DNA of 64,000 nucleotides from Trebonia sp036276115 (GTDB lineage: Bacteria > Actinomycetota > Actinomycetes > Streptosporangiales > Streptosporangiaceae), in contig DATBEM010000197.1 in NCBI GenBank assembly GCA_036276115.1, forward strand, positions 1 through 64,000, read 5' to 3'. Positions 33,505-42,716 of the stretch are shown in pieces. A program made the translations under genes and the position numbers. How positions within the stretch are numbered: position 1 is the first letter of the stretch; every line of letters begins with the position of its first letter. The notes beneath the pieces were generated by a model, which saw only the letters and a program-made list of their open reading frames with translations, did no database searches and had not been told where the DNA came from.

Positions 33505-34554
33505 GTGCCGGATACCACGTTCAAGGCCGGCTTCGACCAGCTCGCCTCCGGCATCGGGCAGCTCATCCGGGGAAACGGCCAGGTGGTACGGCTCGCGCTG
33601 GTCTGCCTGTTCGCCGAGGGGCACCTGCTGATCGAGGGACCGCCCGGCGTGGCCAAGACCTCTCTCGCGAAGGCGATCGCCCAGTCGGTCACGGGTGCCG
33701 GGCACAAGCGGATCCAGTTCACGCCCGACCTGCTGCCATCGGACGTGACCGGGTCCCGGGTCTACCGGCAGGGCGCCGAGCCGGAGTTCGAGCCGGGGCC
33801 GGTGTTCACGAACATCCTCATCGCCGATGAGATCAACCGGGCCTCCCCGCGCACGCAGTCGGCGCTGCTCGAGGTGATGGGCGAGCGGCAGGTGACGGTG
33901 GACGGCGAAACCCGCGCGGTGCCCGCGCCGTTCCTGTGCGTCGCGACGCAGAACCCGGCCGACCATCGCGGCACCTTCCCGCTGCCCGAGGCGCAGATCG
34001 ACCGGTTCATGATGAAGGTCACCATGACGACCCCCGACCGGGCGGCTGAGATGGACGTGCTCACCGGGGCGCTGAGCCGGCGGGCCCTGCCGGGCGAGAT
34101 CCCGCCGGGCCGCCGGCTCAGCCTCGGCCAGGTCCAGGCGATGATCAGCGCGGTCCGCGACGTCCGCGTCGACGACTCGGTCAAGGGGTACCTGCTGGAC
34201 ATCGTCGCGGCTACCCGGACCGGGCCGGCCGGGCCGGGCTCCCGGCGGGGACAGCGCCAGCCGCCGGAGGTCGTGACGGGCGTCAGCACCCGGGCCACCC
34301 TCGCGCTCGCGCTCGCGGCACAGGCCCACGCCGCCTCGGCCGGCCGGGCCTACGCCGCCCCCGACGACGTCAAGGCGGTCGCCGTCCCGGTGCTCGCGCA
34401 CCGGCTGGTGCTGAGCGAGGCCGCGGCCGACCGAGGGGTGACGGCCGCCGCGGTCATCGCCCGGCTGCTGGACCGGCTGCCCGTGCCGTCGCCTGAGCAG
34501 GCAGCCCGCGCCACCTGGCAGGCAGGCGATACCCCGGCGGCTCGGGTCGGATGA
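33505..34554 (+). CDS. MoxR-family AAA+ ATPase
   Basis: The protein has 349 residues. Walker A is GPPGVAKTSLAK, Walker B is ILIADEINRASP, the sensor 1 region is VATQNPADHRGTFPLPEAQ, and a C-terminal lid follows. MoxR ATPases help assemble or activate complexes with vWA/DUF58 partners. GTG at 33505 with GGAGGAGGG upstream; the long open frame before it overlaps the propeller gene and is spurious. The stop overlaps the next start (ATGA), so it is coupled to the DUF58/TgpA fusion, the usual partner order in actinobacteria. Confidence 0.94.
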   Translation: MPDTTFKAGFDQLASGIGQLIRGNGQVVRLALVCLFAEGHLLIEGPPGVAKTSLAKAIAQSVTGAGHKRIQFTPDLLPSDVTGSRVYRQGAEPEFEPGPVFTNILIADEINRASPRTQSALLEVMGERQVTVDGETRAVPAPFLCVATQNPADHRGTFPLPEAQIDRFMMKVTMTTPDRAAEMDVLTGALSRRALPGEIPPGRRLSLGQVQAMISAVRDVRVDDSVKGYLLDIVAATRTGPAGPGSRRGQRQPPEVVTGVSTRATLALALAAQAHAASAGRAYAAPDDVKAVAVPVLAHRLVLSEAAADRGVTAAAVIARLLDRLPVPSPEQAARATWQAGDTPAARVG

Positions 34555-37187
34555 CCAGCCGGCGGGCGAACGTCCAGCTCGGCGCGGCCGCGGCCGTCCT
34601 CGCCGGCGCGGGCGTGGCGGCCGGCTATCCCGAGCTGGTGCTCCTCGGGGCGGCCAGCGCGGTCGCCGCGGTCGCGATCCGTCCGGCCGCGCCGCCGCCC
34701 TCCCCCCGCCCGCCCCGGCCCGGCCGGGACCGCGCCCGCTGGCAGGGCCTGCCGCGCGGCGCGGACGTGGTGTTCCGGTCGCTGCGGTACTACCAGCCGG
34801 GTGACCGGCTGTCGCTGATCGACTGGCGGGCAACGGCCCGGCGGGGCGGCAGCCCGGTCGTCCGCGAGTTCGGCGACCCGCGAGAACCGGACGAGGCGCT
34901 GGTCCCCGAGGGCGCCGGCAACCCCGGGCCGGTGGCCCGGCCGGCCACGCAGGTCGCGCTCATCGCGACCGCCCTGGCGCTGACGGCCGTCTTGTACGGC
35001 GGCTTCTTCGCCGGCTGGGGCTTCCTGCCCCGGCTGGCCGCGGTCGCCGCCGGGGCCTGCGCGCTGGCCACCGTCGTCGCCTGGGCACGGCTGGCCCCGG
35101 CGGCCGCCACCCTCGCGGGCGCCATCGGGCTCGCCGTCGCGGCCGAGCTCGCGGTGCTGTCGGGCGGGCTGGATCCCGGGGCCGGCTGGGACGCCCTCAC
35201 CGGCGGCTGGGCGGCGATGCTCACGGTCGCCGCCCCGGCCCCGGACTCGCCGCCGATGCTCATGTTCCCCGTCATCGTCACCTGGGTCGCGGGGTACGCG
35301 TCAGTGGCCGTCGCGCTGCGGGCCCGCAGCGTGCTCGGGCCGGCCGCGATCGTGACCGGCGCGCAGGTGACCGGGCTGGCGTTCGCGGCCAACCAGCCCG
35401 CAACGCACCTGCTGCAGGCGGGCGCGCTAGCCGTCCTCCTGCTCGCCCTCACCCTGATCCGGGCTGGGCGGGCGGCTCGCCGCGGGCACCATCCGCTCGC
35501 CCGCGCGCTGGCGCCGGGGATCGCGCTGGTCGCGGCCGCCACCGCGATCGGGCTGCTGACGGCGGTGGCCTCCCGCCCGGCCGACGCGGCGCAGCGGTTC
35601 ACCCCGCGCCAGCTGCTGGCCGCGCCGCTGCGGCTGCCCTCGGCCCGCAGCCCCCTGTCATCGGTCCGCGACCAGGTCAGGAAGCCCGACCCGGCCACCT
35701 TGTTCACCATCGCGATCACCGGCACGACTGACCCCCCGCCACTGATCGCGGCGGTCGCGCTGGACTCCTTCGACGGGACGCAGTGGTCCAGCTCCGACTC
35801 CTACCGGGTCTCGGGACCAGTCCTGGCCCCGGGGCCGCCGGTCGCGGGCGGGATGCCACTGACCGAGCGGGTGACCGTCCGCGCGCTGGCCGGACCGTAC
35901 CTGCCGGCCGATGGCTGGCCCGCCCGGATCGACGCGCCCCTGCGCCCTGGCATCCTGGTTGGCTTCGACCCCGGATCGGGGATCCTGGTCGCTGACGCGG
36001 CCAGCCTGGCCGGCGTGCGCTACACCGTGACCACGACGGCACCGCCGGCCCACGCGCCGCTGGCGGACGCGGCGGCCGGGAGCGGGCCGGCCGTCGCCCC
36101 GTACCTGCGGCTGCCGGGCAAGCCGGGCTGGCTCACCGCGCTCGCCCGGAAGATGACCCGGGGGCAACGGTCGCCGGACGCGCGGCTGCAGGCGATCCAG
36201 CGATCCCTGCGCGCGCTCCCGGTCACCCCCGACGCTGCCCCGGGGGTCTCCTACGGCCGGCTCCGGCAACTGCTCCAGCCGGCCACCGCGCAGGAAGGGG
36301 CCGGGTACGCCGACCAGCATGCGGCGGCGTTCACCCTGCTCGCGCGGGCCGAGGGCATCCCCGCCCGGGTCATCATGGGATACCGGCTGCCGTCTCCCAG
36401 CTCGGTGCGGGGAGACACCCGGACGTACCCCGTCACCACGGCCGACGCCTACGCGTGGGCGCAGGCGTACTTCCCGGGGCACGGCTGGGTCGACTTCGAC
36501 CCGACCGACACCGGCAACGTCGCCAGCGCGGCGGCGACCGCGCCGGGGGCGCCGTCGGTCCGCCCGTCGGCCCAGCCGCAGCCGTCGCCCGGGCACGCGA
36601 GCACCCCGGCTCCGGTGCCGACGGCGCCGCCCACGACAGTCGCGAGCCCGCCCTCGGCGCCGGCCCCCACGGCCGGCCATGGCCCCGGCCCAGCAACGGC
36701 TGGGCTCCCGGCCGCCCTGGCGGTGGCCGCCCTGGCGGTACTGGGCGTCCTGGCCGTGGCCGGCCCGACCGCGTTCATCCGGCGCCGGCGCCGGCGCCGG
36801 CGTCATCAAGGCAGCCCGGCCCAGCGGCTGGCGGGCGCCTGGGGCGAGATGCTGGACCGGCTGGCTGACACGGGCGTGGTCACTGGCGGCTCGCAGACCG
36901 TGCGGGAACTGGCCGACCAGGCCGCCTCGGCAGTGGCGGCCCGCCAGGCGCCCGGTGCCCGGCTCTCCCGGCCCGAGCGGGCCCTCGAGCGGGCCGAGCC
37001 GTACCTCACGGGCCTCGCGACCGCCGTCGCCGGCGCCGCCTTCGGGGACGTGGACCCCGGCGAGGAGGCCGCCCGGCAGGCGTGGGAGGACGAGCGCGAG
37101 CTGACCAAGGCCCTGTACCGGCGGTGGCGAGCAGTGCACGGGGCCCGGCACTGGGGCATCCCCGTTCCCCGGCGCAGGAGGCGATGA
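34551..37187 (+). CDS. DUF58 fragment fused to TgpA-like membrane protein with degenerate transglutaminase
   Basis: The protein has 878 residues. An N-terminal short DUF58 module (SLRYYQPGDRLSLIDWRATA) stops after about 120 residues, before the vWA part expected of a full DUF58 protein. A TgpA-like block of membrane helices (about 125-330) and an extracellular transglutaminase-fold region (about 520-660: GYADQHAAAFTLLARAEG, AYAWAQAYFPGHGW) follow. The expected catalytic Cys (GxCxxxA) is Ala and the His is Tyr; only the Asp remains. A Pro-rich linker, one more helix and an Arg-rich tail end the protein. Likely a structural, non-enzymatic partner of MoxR. Confidence 0.8.
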   Translation: MTSRRANVQLGAAAAVLAGAGVAAGYPELVLLGAASAVAAVAIRPAAPPPSPRPPRPGRDRARWQGLPRGADVVFRSLRYYQPGDRLSLIDWRATARRGGSPVVREFGDPREPDEALVPEGAGNPGPVARPATQVALIATALALTAVLYGGFFAGWGFLPRLAAVAAGACALATVVAWARLAPAAATLAGAIGLAVAAELAVLSGGLDPGAGWDALTGGWAAMLTVAAPAPDSPPMLMFPVIVTWVAGYASVAVALRARSVLGPAAIVTGAQVTGLAFAANQPATHLLQAGALAVLLLALTLIRAGRAARRGHHPLARALAPGIALVAAATAIGLLTAVASRPADAAQRFTPRQLLAAPLRLPSARSPLSSVRDQVRKPDPATLFTIAITGTTDPPPLIAAVALDSFDGTQWSSSDSYRVSGPVLAPGPPVAGGMPLTERVTVRALAGPYLPADGWPARIDAPLRPGILVGFDPGSGILVADAASLAGVRYTVTTTAPPAHAPLADAAAGSGPAVAPYLRLPGKPGWLTALARKMTRGQRSPDARLQAIQRSLRALPVTPDAAPGVSYGRLRQLLQPATAQEGAGYADQHAAAFTLLARAEGIPARVIMGYRLPSPSSVRGDTRTYPVTTADAYAWAQAYFPGHGWVDFDPTDTGNVASAAATAPGAPSVRPSAQPQPSPGHASTPAPVPTAPPTTVASPPSAPAPTAGHGPGPATAGLPAALAVAALAVLGVLAVAGPTAFIRRRRRRRRHQGSPAQRLAGAWGEMLDRLADTGVVTGGSQTVRELADQAASAVAARQAPGARLSRPERALERAEPYLTGLATAVAGAAFGDVDPGEEAARQAWEDERELTKALYRRWRAVHGARHWGIPVPRRRRR
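36780..36802. repeat. Short GC tandem repeat encoding a run of arginines
   Basis: Repeated GGCGCC units inside the DUF58/TgpA gene code for a block of nine arginines directly after the last membrane helix, consistent with a stop-transfer anchor. The tract is prone to slippage, so assembly here should be treated with care. Confidence 0.6.
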
Positions 37188-39658
37188 TGACACGAGCGAG
37201 GTTCCGGCTGCCGCTCCCCCGGCCGGTGCGGGCGGTCGCGGCGAGCCGGCGCGGCCAGGCCGTCGCCGTCGTCGTGCTGGCGGCCGCCGTGACGGGCGCG
37301 GTGCTGGCCACTGGTACCCGGGACGCCTACCCGCTCACCCGGGTGGTTCAGGACTCCGGGCTGGCCTGGGTGGCGTCCGACCGGATCGGGGCGCTGACCC
37401 TGCTCGACGGCGTGGCGGGCCAGGCGGTGGTGAACATCCAGGTCAGGCAGGCCGCCGGACCGCTGGAGGCCGGGCAGTCAGGGACGGCTGGGTACGCGCT
37501 CGACCCGGCCGCCGGCCGGCTCACCCGCGTCGACGGCTCAACCTACGCGGCGCGGACGGTCCAGGCGGCGCTCGCCGGGGCCGGGGCGTCCGCCAGGCTC
37601 CTGGCCGGGCCCGCCACCACCGATGTCGAGGACGGGAGCGGCGACGTGCTGTCCGTCTACACGGCGGCGACCCTGCGGACGGCCCGCCAGGCCGTGATGT
37701 TCCCCGAGGAACCGGGGGACGCTGAAGCCAGCGCGGACCCGGCCGTCCTCGACTCAGCGGGCCGGGCCTGGGTCCTCGATCGGGGGACCGGCCGCCTCGC
37801 CTGGTTCACCGCCACGGCCTCCGGCCTCGGCCCACGCGCGTTTGGCGCCGACGCACAGCTCGTCCTGGCGGGGGGCGAGCCGGTCGTCGTCCAGGCCGCC
37901 GCCCGGCGGGCCTGGCTGATCGGGGCGGACGGCTCGGCTGGAGCTAGCCTCACGCTCAGCGGGCCGGGGGCCGCGCTCTCGGTCGACACGATCTCCGGGG
38001 AGACGGCCGCGCGGGGACTGATCGTCACCGACAGCGCCCACGGCACCTACCAGGCTTGCGCATTCGCCACGGGCGGCTGCAGCGCGCCGCGCAGCGCCGG
38101 GTTCGGCGGGGGCATCCTCGGCCCCGCCGTCGACGCCAATGGGCGGGTCTTCGTGCCCGACTACACCACAGGCGCCGTCTGGGTACTCGACCCCGGCGGG
38201 GCGGCCGGCCCGGTCCAGGCCCCGGCGCTCACCGGCGCGGGCCCGTTCGACCTGATCGCCCGGGGCGGCCTCGTCTTCTACAACGACCCGGGCTCCAGCC
38301 GGGCGGGCACCATCGCGGCCAGCGGGACCGCCACCGCGATCGTGAAGTACGGCCCCGGCGCGGGCCCGGCCGCCACCCAGGCCCCCGCCCACCCGGCCCC
38401 AACCGCGCCGACAGCGCCCGCCTCGGCTCCCGCCAGCACCTCGCCGCCGCCGACGGCGACGGCCTCGCCGGTCCCGGGCCAGCCCGCGTCGTCGGCGCCC
38501 GCGAGCAGCACCGGCCCGAAACACCAGCCCGGCCCGACGCCACCCCCGTCACCGGGTCCCTCCCAGTCGTCACGCCCGGCCCCGGGCCATGGCGATCCCG
38601 GGGGCGGCGATCCCGGGGGCGGCGGGCCTGGCGGCGGCCCGGGGGGCAGCACGGTGTCCTGCTCAGGCGCGCCGCCGCCCATCCCCGGCAACGACCCGCC
38701 CTCCCTCACGGACCCCGGGGGCGCGGGAGTGTACGGCGTCGCGTACGAGTCGAGCACCATGCTCGCCGCGGCCGACCTCAACGGCTGCGTCTACCTGTGG
38801 GACGTGGCCCGCAAGCGGGTCGTGAAGACGTTCGCCGGGACGAGCGGCACCGGGATCTACGGCGTGACGCTCAGCCCCGGCCACGCCATCCTGGCCGACA
38901 ACGAGCTCACCTCGGCCAGCAACTACGGCGTGGGCGACATCGCGGTGTGGAGCACCGCGACCGGACGGCGGGTCGCCACCCTCAAGGAGCCACACGGCCA
39001 TGGCTTCGGCAACCCCGACGTGTTCAGCCCGGACGGCTCCCTCCTCGCCGCCGACAGCAACGGCGACGGCGACATCTACCTCTGGTCCACCAGGTCCTAC
39101 CGGCAGGTTGGCGTCATCCCCGGCCCCGGCACTGCGCTGGTGTACCGCCTGGCCTTCAGCCCGGTGACCGGGCTGCTCGCGGCGGCCGACGCCGACGGGC
39201 ACGTCTACCTGTGGGACACCCGCGATCCGGCCAAGCCCACCTTGGCGCGAACCCTGGCGGACCCGGGCGGCCACCCGATGAACAGCGTCGCCTTCGGCCC
39301 GGATGGCACCCTGGCGGCCGGGGATCTCGACGGCAACGTCTACCTGTGGAGTCCTGGCTCGGGCAGCAGCACCCCGAGCGCTTCCCTCACCACCATGCCC
39401 GGGGCGGTGGTGGTCGACATCGCGTTCAGCCCGAGCGGCCACAGCCTGGCCGCCACCACCTGGGGCGCGCCGCAGGCCGGTCCCCCGTACGCGACCTACG
39501 TGTGGAGCACCGCGGGCCAGCCGCTCACTCCCCCGCTCCAGGCCGCGTCCAGCGCTGGCGGGACCCGGCTCGCCTTCAGCCCCGACGGCCGGACCCTGGC
39601 AGTCGGCGACGAAGACCACAGCGTTTTCCTCTGGGATGTCAGCCAGCTCGGCGGCTGA
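37187..39658 (+). CDS. Membrane-anchored double-propeller protein of the MoxR operon
   Basis: About 823 residues. One N-terminal membrane segment (VAVVVLAAAVTGAVLATG) is followed by a first extracytoplasmic beta region (about 40-390), a long Pro/Ala/Gly-rich linker with GDPGGG repeats (about 395-500) and a WD40-like propeller (GVAYESSTMLAAADLNGCVY, LWDVARKRVVKTF, AFSPSGHSLAATTWG). ATG at 37187 was chosen (AGGAGG 6 nt away); the ATG at 37184 overlaps the upstream stop. Related MoxR operons often place a large surface protein with repeats here. Role inferred: surface sensing or scaffold. Confidence 0.78.
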   Translation: MTRARFRLPLPRPVRAVAASRRGQAVAVVVLAAAVTGAVLATGTRDAYPLTRVVQDSGLAWVASDRIGALTLLDGVAGQAVVNIQVRQAAGPLEAGQSGTAGYALDPAAGRLTRVDGSTYAARTVQAALAGAGASARLLAGPATTDVEDGSGDVLSVYTAATLRTARQAVMFPEEPGDAEASADPAVLDSAGRAWVLDRGTGRLAWFTATASGLGPRAFGADAQLVLAGGEPVVVQAAARRAWLIGADGSAGASLTLSGPGAALSVDTISGETAARGLIVTDSAHGTYQACAFATGGCSAPRSAGFGGGILGPAVDANGRVFVPDYTTGAVWVLDPGGAAGPVQAPALTGAGPFDLIARGGLVFYNDPGSSRAGTIAASGTATAIVKYGPGAGPAATQAPAHPAPTAPTAPASAPASTSPPPTATASPVPGQPASSAPASSTGPKHQPGPTPPPSPGPSQSSRPAPGHGDPGGGDPGGGGPGGGPGGSTVSCSGAPPPIPGNDPPSLTDPGGAGVYGVAYESSTMLAAADLNGCVYLWDVARKRVVKTFAGTSGTGIYGVTLSPGHAILADNELTSASNYGVGDIAVWSTATGRRVATLKEPHGHGFGNPDVFSPDGSLLAADSNGDGDIYLWSTRSYRQVGVIPGPGTALVYRLAFSPVTGLLAAADADGHVYLWDTRDPAKPTLARTLADPGGHPMNSVAFGPDGTLAAGDLDGNVYLWSPGSGSSTPSASLTTMPGAVVVDIAFSPSGHSLAATTWGAPQAGPPYATYVWSTAGQPLTPPLQAASSAGGTRLAFSPDGRTLAVGDEDHSVFLWDVSQLGG

Positions 39659-39839
39659 CCACCTTAACCGGCGGTGGCGCTCGGCCGCATCCGGGCTTCC
39701 GCCACTGCGACCCGGCCGGCGTGCGAGGCAGGCGGATGATGCCGCCACGAGGGTGCGGGTCCTGGACGGCAGCGGCAGCGGCAGCGGAGCACGGTAAGCG
39801 CCGCGGAAGCCCCTGGGCGGGTGAAGCTGGCGTGGTGGC

Positions 39840-40655
39840 CTACTCCGCTACCCGCAAGTCGGCTAGCACCGGCCAGTGGTCGGAGGGGTAGACCGGGCCG
39901 CCCGGGCCCGGCTTGGTGGCCGCCAGCACCTGGGCGTCCACGGGGGTCAGGCCGGGGCTGGCCAGGATCCAGTCGATGCAGCGCTCCCCGTCCAGCCGCA
40001 AGGTCGGGTGCCGGTAGCCGTGGAACGTGGCAGGCCGGCTGGCATCGCCGACGGGCCAGGTGTCGGCCAGCAGCCGGGTCAGGATCTTGTAGGGCCGGGA
40101 GGAAACCGCCGCGGCGTTGAAGTCGCCGGTCAGGATCACCTGGTCACCTGCCTTGAGCAGCGGTGCCACGAAGGCCGCGATCATTTCGGCGCCGCGCCTG
40201 CGGGCCCGGCCCGAGCGGTGGTCCAGGTGGGTATTGACGTGCACGACCTCACGTCCCGTGGCCCGCTCGCGGAACCGCGCCCAGGTCACCATCCGGGGAA
40301 TCGCCGGCCAAGCCCCCGCCAGCACCGACCCGGCGGTTCCCGGTGACCGCGACAGCCAGAAATGGCCGAATGCCACCGGCCGGAACCGGTCGTGCCGGTA
40401 GAAGACCGCCACGAACTCCGAGCGGCTCCCGCCCTCGCGGCCCAGGCCGATCCACCGGTAGCCCAGGTCGCCCGCCTCCTCCGCCAGGTCCTCCAGACGG
40501 GGGTACAGGCCCTCCTGGGTTCCCACCAGGTCGGGCAGCCAGTCGCGGAGGAGGCCGGCCACCACCGGCAGCCGGCCCGGCCAGCGGTTCGGCTCGGCGT
40601 CGTCGGGCCCCCGCAGGTTCAGCGACATCACCCGCAGCCGGCCAGCTCCCGTCAC
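39840..40655 (-). CDS. Endonuclease/exonuclease/phosphatase family protein
   Basis: The protein has 271 residues with the DNase I-like fold. Motifs are VMSLNLRG, GTQEG, VNTHLDH with the catalytic His, ILTGDFNA and the final SDHWPVLADL. Members cut DNA, phosphoinositides or sphingomyelin. No signal peptide is visible. GTG at 40655 with GGGGAGGA upstream. It is convergent with the propeller gene (180 bp gap). The substrate cannot be deduced. Confidence 0.88.
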   Translation of the reverse strand: MTGAGRLRVMSLNLRGPDDAEPNRWPGRLPVVAGLLRDWLPDLVGTQEGLYPRLEDLAEEAGDLGYRWIGLGREGGSRSEFVAVFYRHDRFRPVAFGHFWLSRSPGTAGSVLAGAWPAIPRMVTWARFRERATGREVVHVNTHLDHRSGRARRRGAEMIAAFVAPLLKAGDQVILTGDFNAAAVSSRPYKILTRLLADTWPVGDASRPATFHGYRHPTLRLDGERCIDWILASPGLTPVDAQVLAATKPGPGGPVYPSDHWPVLADLRVAE

Positions 40656-40971
40656 CGCGTCCTCCCCGGGCGTCTTCAGCGGTTGAACAATACCCGGCCC
40701 CGGCCTGCGTCACCCGCTGCCCGAGATCCGCCGGCAAACCGCGTGGCCAAATAGCCGCGCCAGGTAACCAAGGTGCCGCCGCACTCACCCATGGATCACC
40801 CGCGATCGCCCACGGCTTCCCCGCCACAGCAGGACGGCGGGACGAGCCGACCACATGAGGTTGCCCCGTTCGCCGGTCCTAGCCCTCGCCGCTGCTGGCT
40901 ACGGTCACCGGCGCGCCCGGCTGGCTCGCCGCGTCCGGCGGGTACGTTCAGCGGCCGAGGACGGGTGGCGA
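40656..40971. other. Intergenic region (about 315 bp), no supported gene
   Basis: Frames in this stretch are short, with poor codon pattern and no ribosome sites. The promoter of the EEP gene is expected in the left part. Nothing else recognisable. Confidence 0.5.
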
Positions 40972-41613
40972 TCAGGCTGGGCCCGGGGCGGAGCCGCTGG
41001 CGTGATGGGGCGGGCTGGCGGGCTGCGGGACGAGGTGGTCCGGGGGCGGGCCGGACGGCGCCATGGCGCGCAGCGCAAGGACCAGGATGGCCAGGGGCGG
41101 GAGCAGTGATGCCCCCGCCACGACGAGGGCGACGGTGCCGCCGGGCTGGCCGATGGCGGGGAACATCGCGGTGACCATGTCGGCGAGGACCGCGGCGGCC
41201 AGGTAGCCGAGGGTCGCCCGGACGCAGCCGTCGACGGCCCGCTGTCCTGCGCGCGGCCTGCCCGTCGCTGCCGGCGGCCGGATGCCGGCGGCCGGGACGG
41301 GGACCCGCGCGAGCAGCACGCCCGCGGCCCGCCGGCTGGCGGGAAGCGCGAGCAGGTAGGCCAGGGCGCTGGCCGCGAGGACGGCGCTGATGGCCGGGGC
41401 GGTGTAGCCGGCGGGATCCTCGGTCTGGATGTAGGCCAGGCAGCTCCAGTCCAGGAGCAGTGCCGCCATGGCGGTCGCCACGTAGACCAGGTGGCGCAAG
41501 ATCCGCAGGACGCCGTAGTCGCGCCGGTCGTAGGCGGCGATGATCCACGTAAGCGCCACGGTCATGATGACCAGGGCCGTGCGGAAGATGCCGCTGGACA
41601 GGGTCAGCAACAT
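40972..41613 (-). CDS. Hypothetical membrane protein
   Basis: The protein has 213 residues with about five membrane helices (GIFRTALVIMTVALTWIIAA, LVYVATAMAALLLDW, AISAVLAASALAYLLAL, LGYLAAAVLADMVTAMF, GGTVALVVAGASLLPPLAIL) and a Pro-rich cytosolic tail. ATG at 41613 with a clear GGAGGT site. No family recognised. It appears monocistronic. Confidence 0.7.
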   Translation of the reverse strand: MLLTLSSGIFRTALVIMTVALTWIIAAYDRRDYGVLRILRHLVYVATAMAALLLDWSCLAYIQTEDPAGYTAPAISAVLAASALAYLLALPASRRAAGVLLARVPVPAAGIRPPAATGRPRAGQRAVDGCVRATLGYLAAAVLADMVTAMFPAIGQPGGTVALVVAGASLLPPLAILVLALRAMAPSGPPPDHLVPQPASPPHHASGSAPGPA

Positions 41614-41736
41614 GGCACCTCCATCGGGGTCGGCTCGGCCGACTCGCCGGGCAGATCACCTAACTTCACTCTGTTATGATATGGCCACTCTCCGGCGTAG
41701 CGATAGCGCTAGCTGCGCGAATGACGTCCTTTGGGC

Positions 41737-41750
41737 AGAAGGCGCCTTCT
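41737..41750. promoter_or_regulatory. 14-bp perfect palindrome AGAAGGCGCCTTCT
   Basis: A perfect palindrome about 37 nt past the stop of the flavin oxidoreductase gene (minus) and about 125 nt upstream of the divergent membrane-protein start. It could be an operator for the membrane-protein gene or a terminator of the oxidoreductase gene. Confidence 0.35.
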
Positions 41751-41787
41751 CGAAAGTTACTAGCCATGGACGCGCGATGGCCGAGGG

Positions 41788-42678
41788 CTACCGCCCCGGT
41801 GCCAGCGAGCCGGCCACGTCGCGAAGGACCGCGAGGTGGCTGTCCACGCCCGGCAGCCCGGCCCCCATCGTGTTGACCGTGACGTGGGTGGCGCCGACGG
41901 CGCGCCAGCCCTCGATCGACGCCAGGGTAGAGCCCAGGTCGCCGGCGTAGCTGACCCGGCCTTCCAGCCCGATGCCGGCCGGGTCGCGGCCGGCGTCGCG
42001 CGCCGCCTGATCCACGATGGCACGGGCCTCGTCCAGGGCGGGACCCGGAGCGACCTGGGGGAACCAGCCGTCGGCGAGGCGCCCGATGCGCTGGTAGGCC
42101 CGCGGTGACGACCCGCCGATCCAGATCGGGATGGGCCGCTGCACGGGCAGCGGGCTGATCCCGGCGCCGACGACCTGCTCGTCGGCGCCCTCGAAGGTCA
42201 CGCTCTGCTCGGTGAACAGCCGGCGCAGCAGCGCGATCTGCTCCTCGCTGCGGCGCCCCCGGTTGCCGAAGTCCTTGCCGAGCGCCTGGTACTCCACCTC
42301 GTTCCAGCCGATCCCCACGCCGAGGCGGAATCGCCCCCCGGTGAGCAGGTCGACCTCGGCGGCCTGCTTGGCGACCAGGGCAGTCTGGCGCTGCGGGAGG
42401 ATGATCACGCCGGTGACCAGTTCCAGCGAGGTCAGCGCGGCCAGGTAGCCGAACAGGACGAAGGGCTCGCGGAACGTGGTCCGGATGTCGTAGGGCCGGT
42501 CCCAGCCCGCGTGGACGGCCGGGTCGGCCCCGAGCACGTGGTCGTAGACCAGCACGTGCCGGTACCCGGCCCGTTCGACCTCCTGCCCCCAGGCCCGGAC
42601 GGCCCCGGTGTCGTGGCCGAGTTCGGTTTGGGGGAAGACGGCACCGATGCGCAGCCCGGGCCGGGTGGAGTCGCTCAC
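41788..42678 (-). CDS. F420-dependent LLM-class oxidoreductase
   Basis: About 296 residues. Luciferase-like fold with F420-type features (IGAVFPQTELGHD, YDHVLGADP, LVTGVIILPQRQTALVAKQA, LGVGIGWNEVEYQALG, IPIWIGGSSPRAYQRIGR). Such enzymes use the deazaflavin F420 in actinobacteria. The start GTG at 42678 is chosen by family length; no strong ribosome site is seen, and longer frames lack homology. Substrate unknown. Confidence 0.85.
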   Translation of the reverse strand: MSDSTRPGLRIGAVFPQTELGHDTGAVRAWGQEVERAGYRHVLVYDHVLGADPAVHAGWDRPYDIRTTFREPFVLFGYLAALTSLELVTGVIILPQRQTALVAKQAAEVDLLTGGRFRLGVGIGWNEVEYQALGKDFGNRGRRSEEQIALLRRLFTEQSVTFEGADEQVVGAGISPLPVQRPIPIWIGGSSPRAYQRIGRLADGWFPQVAPGPALDEARAIVDQAARDAGRDPAGIGLEGRVSYAGDLGSTLASIEGWRAVGATHVTVNTMGAGLPGVDSHLAVLRDVAGSLAPGR

Positions 42679-42716
42679 GCCAAGCCCAACGACACCCGCC
42701 GAACGCGCATTCCTCG

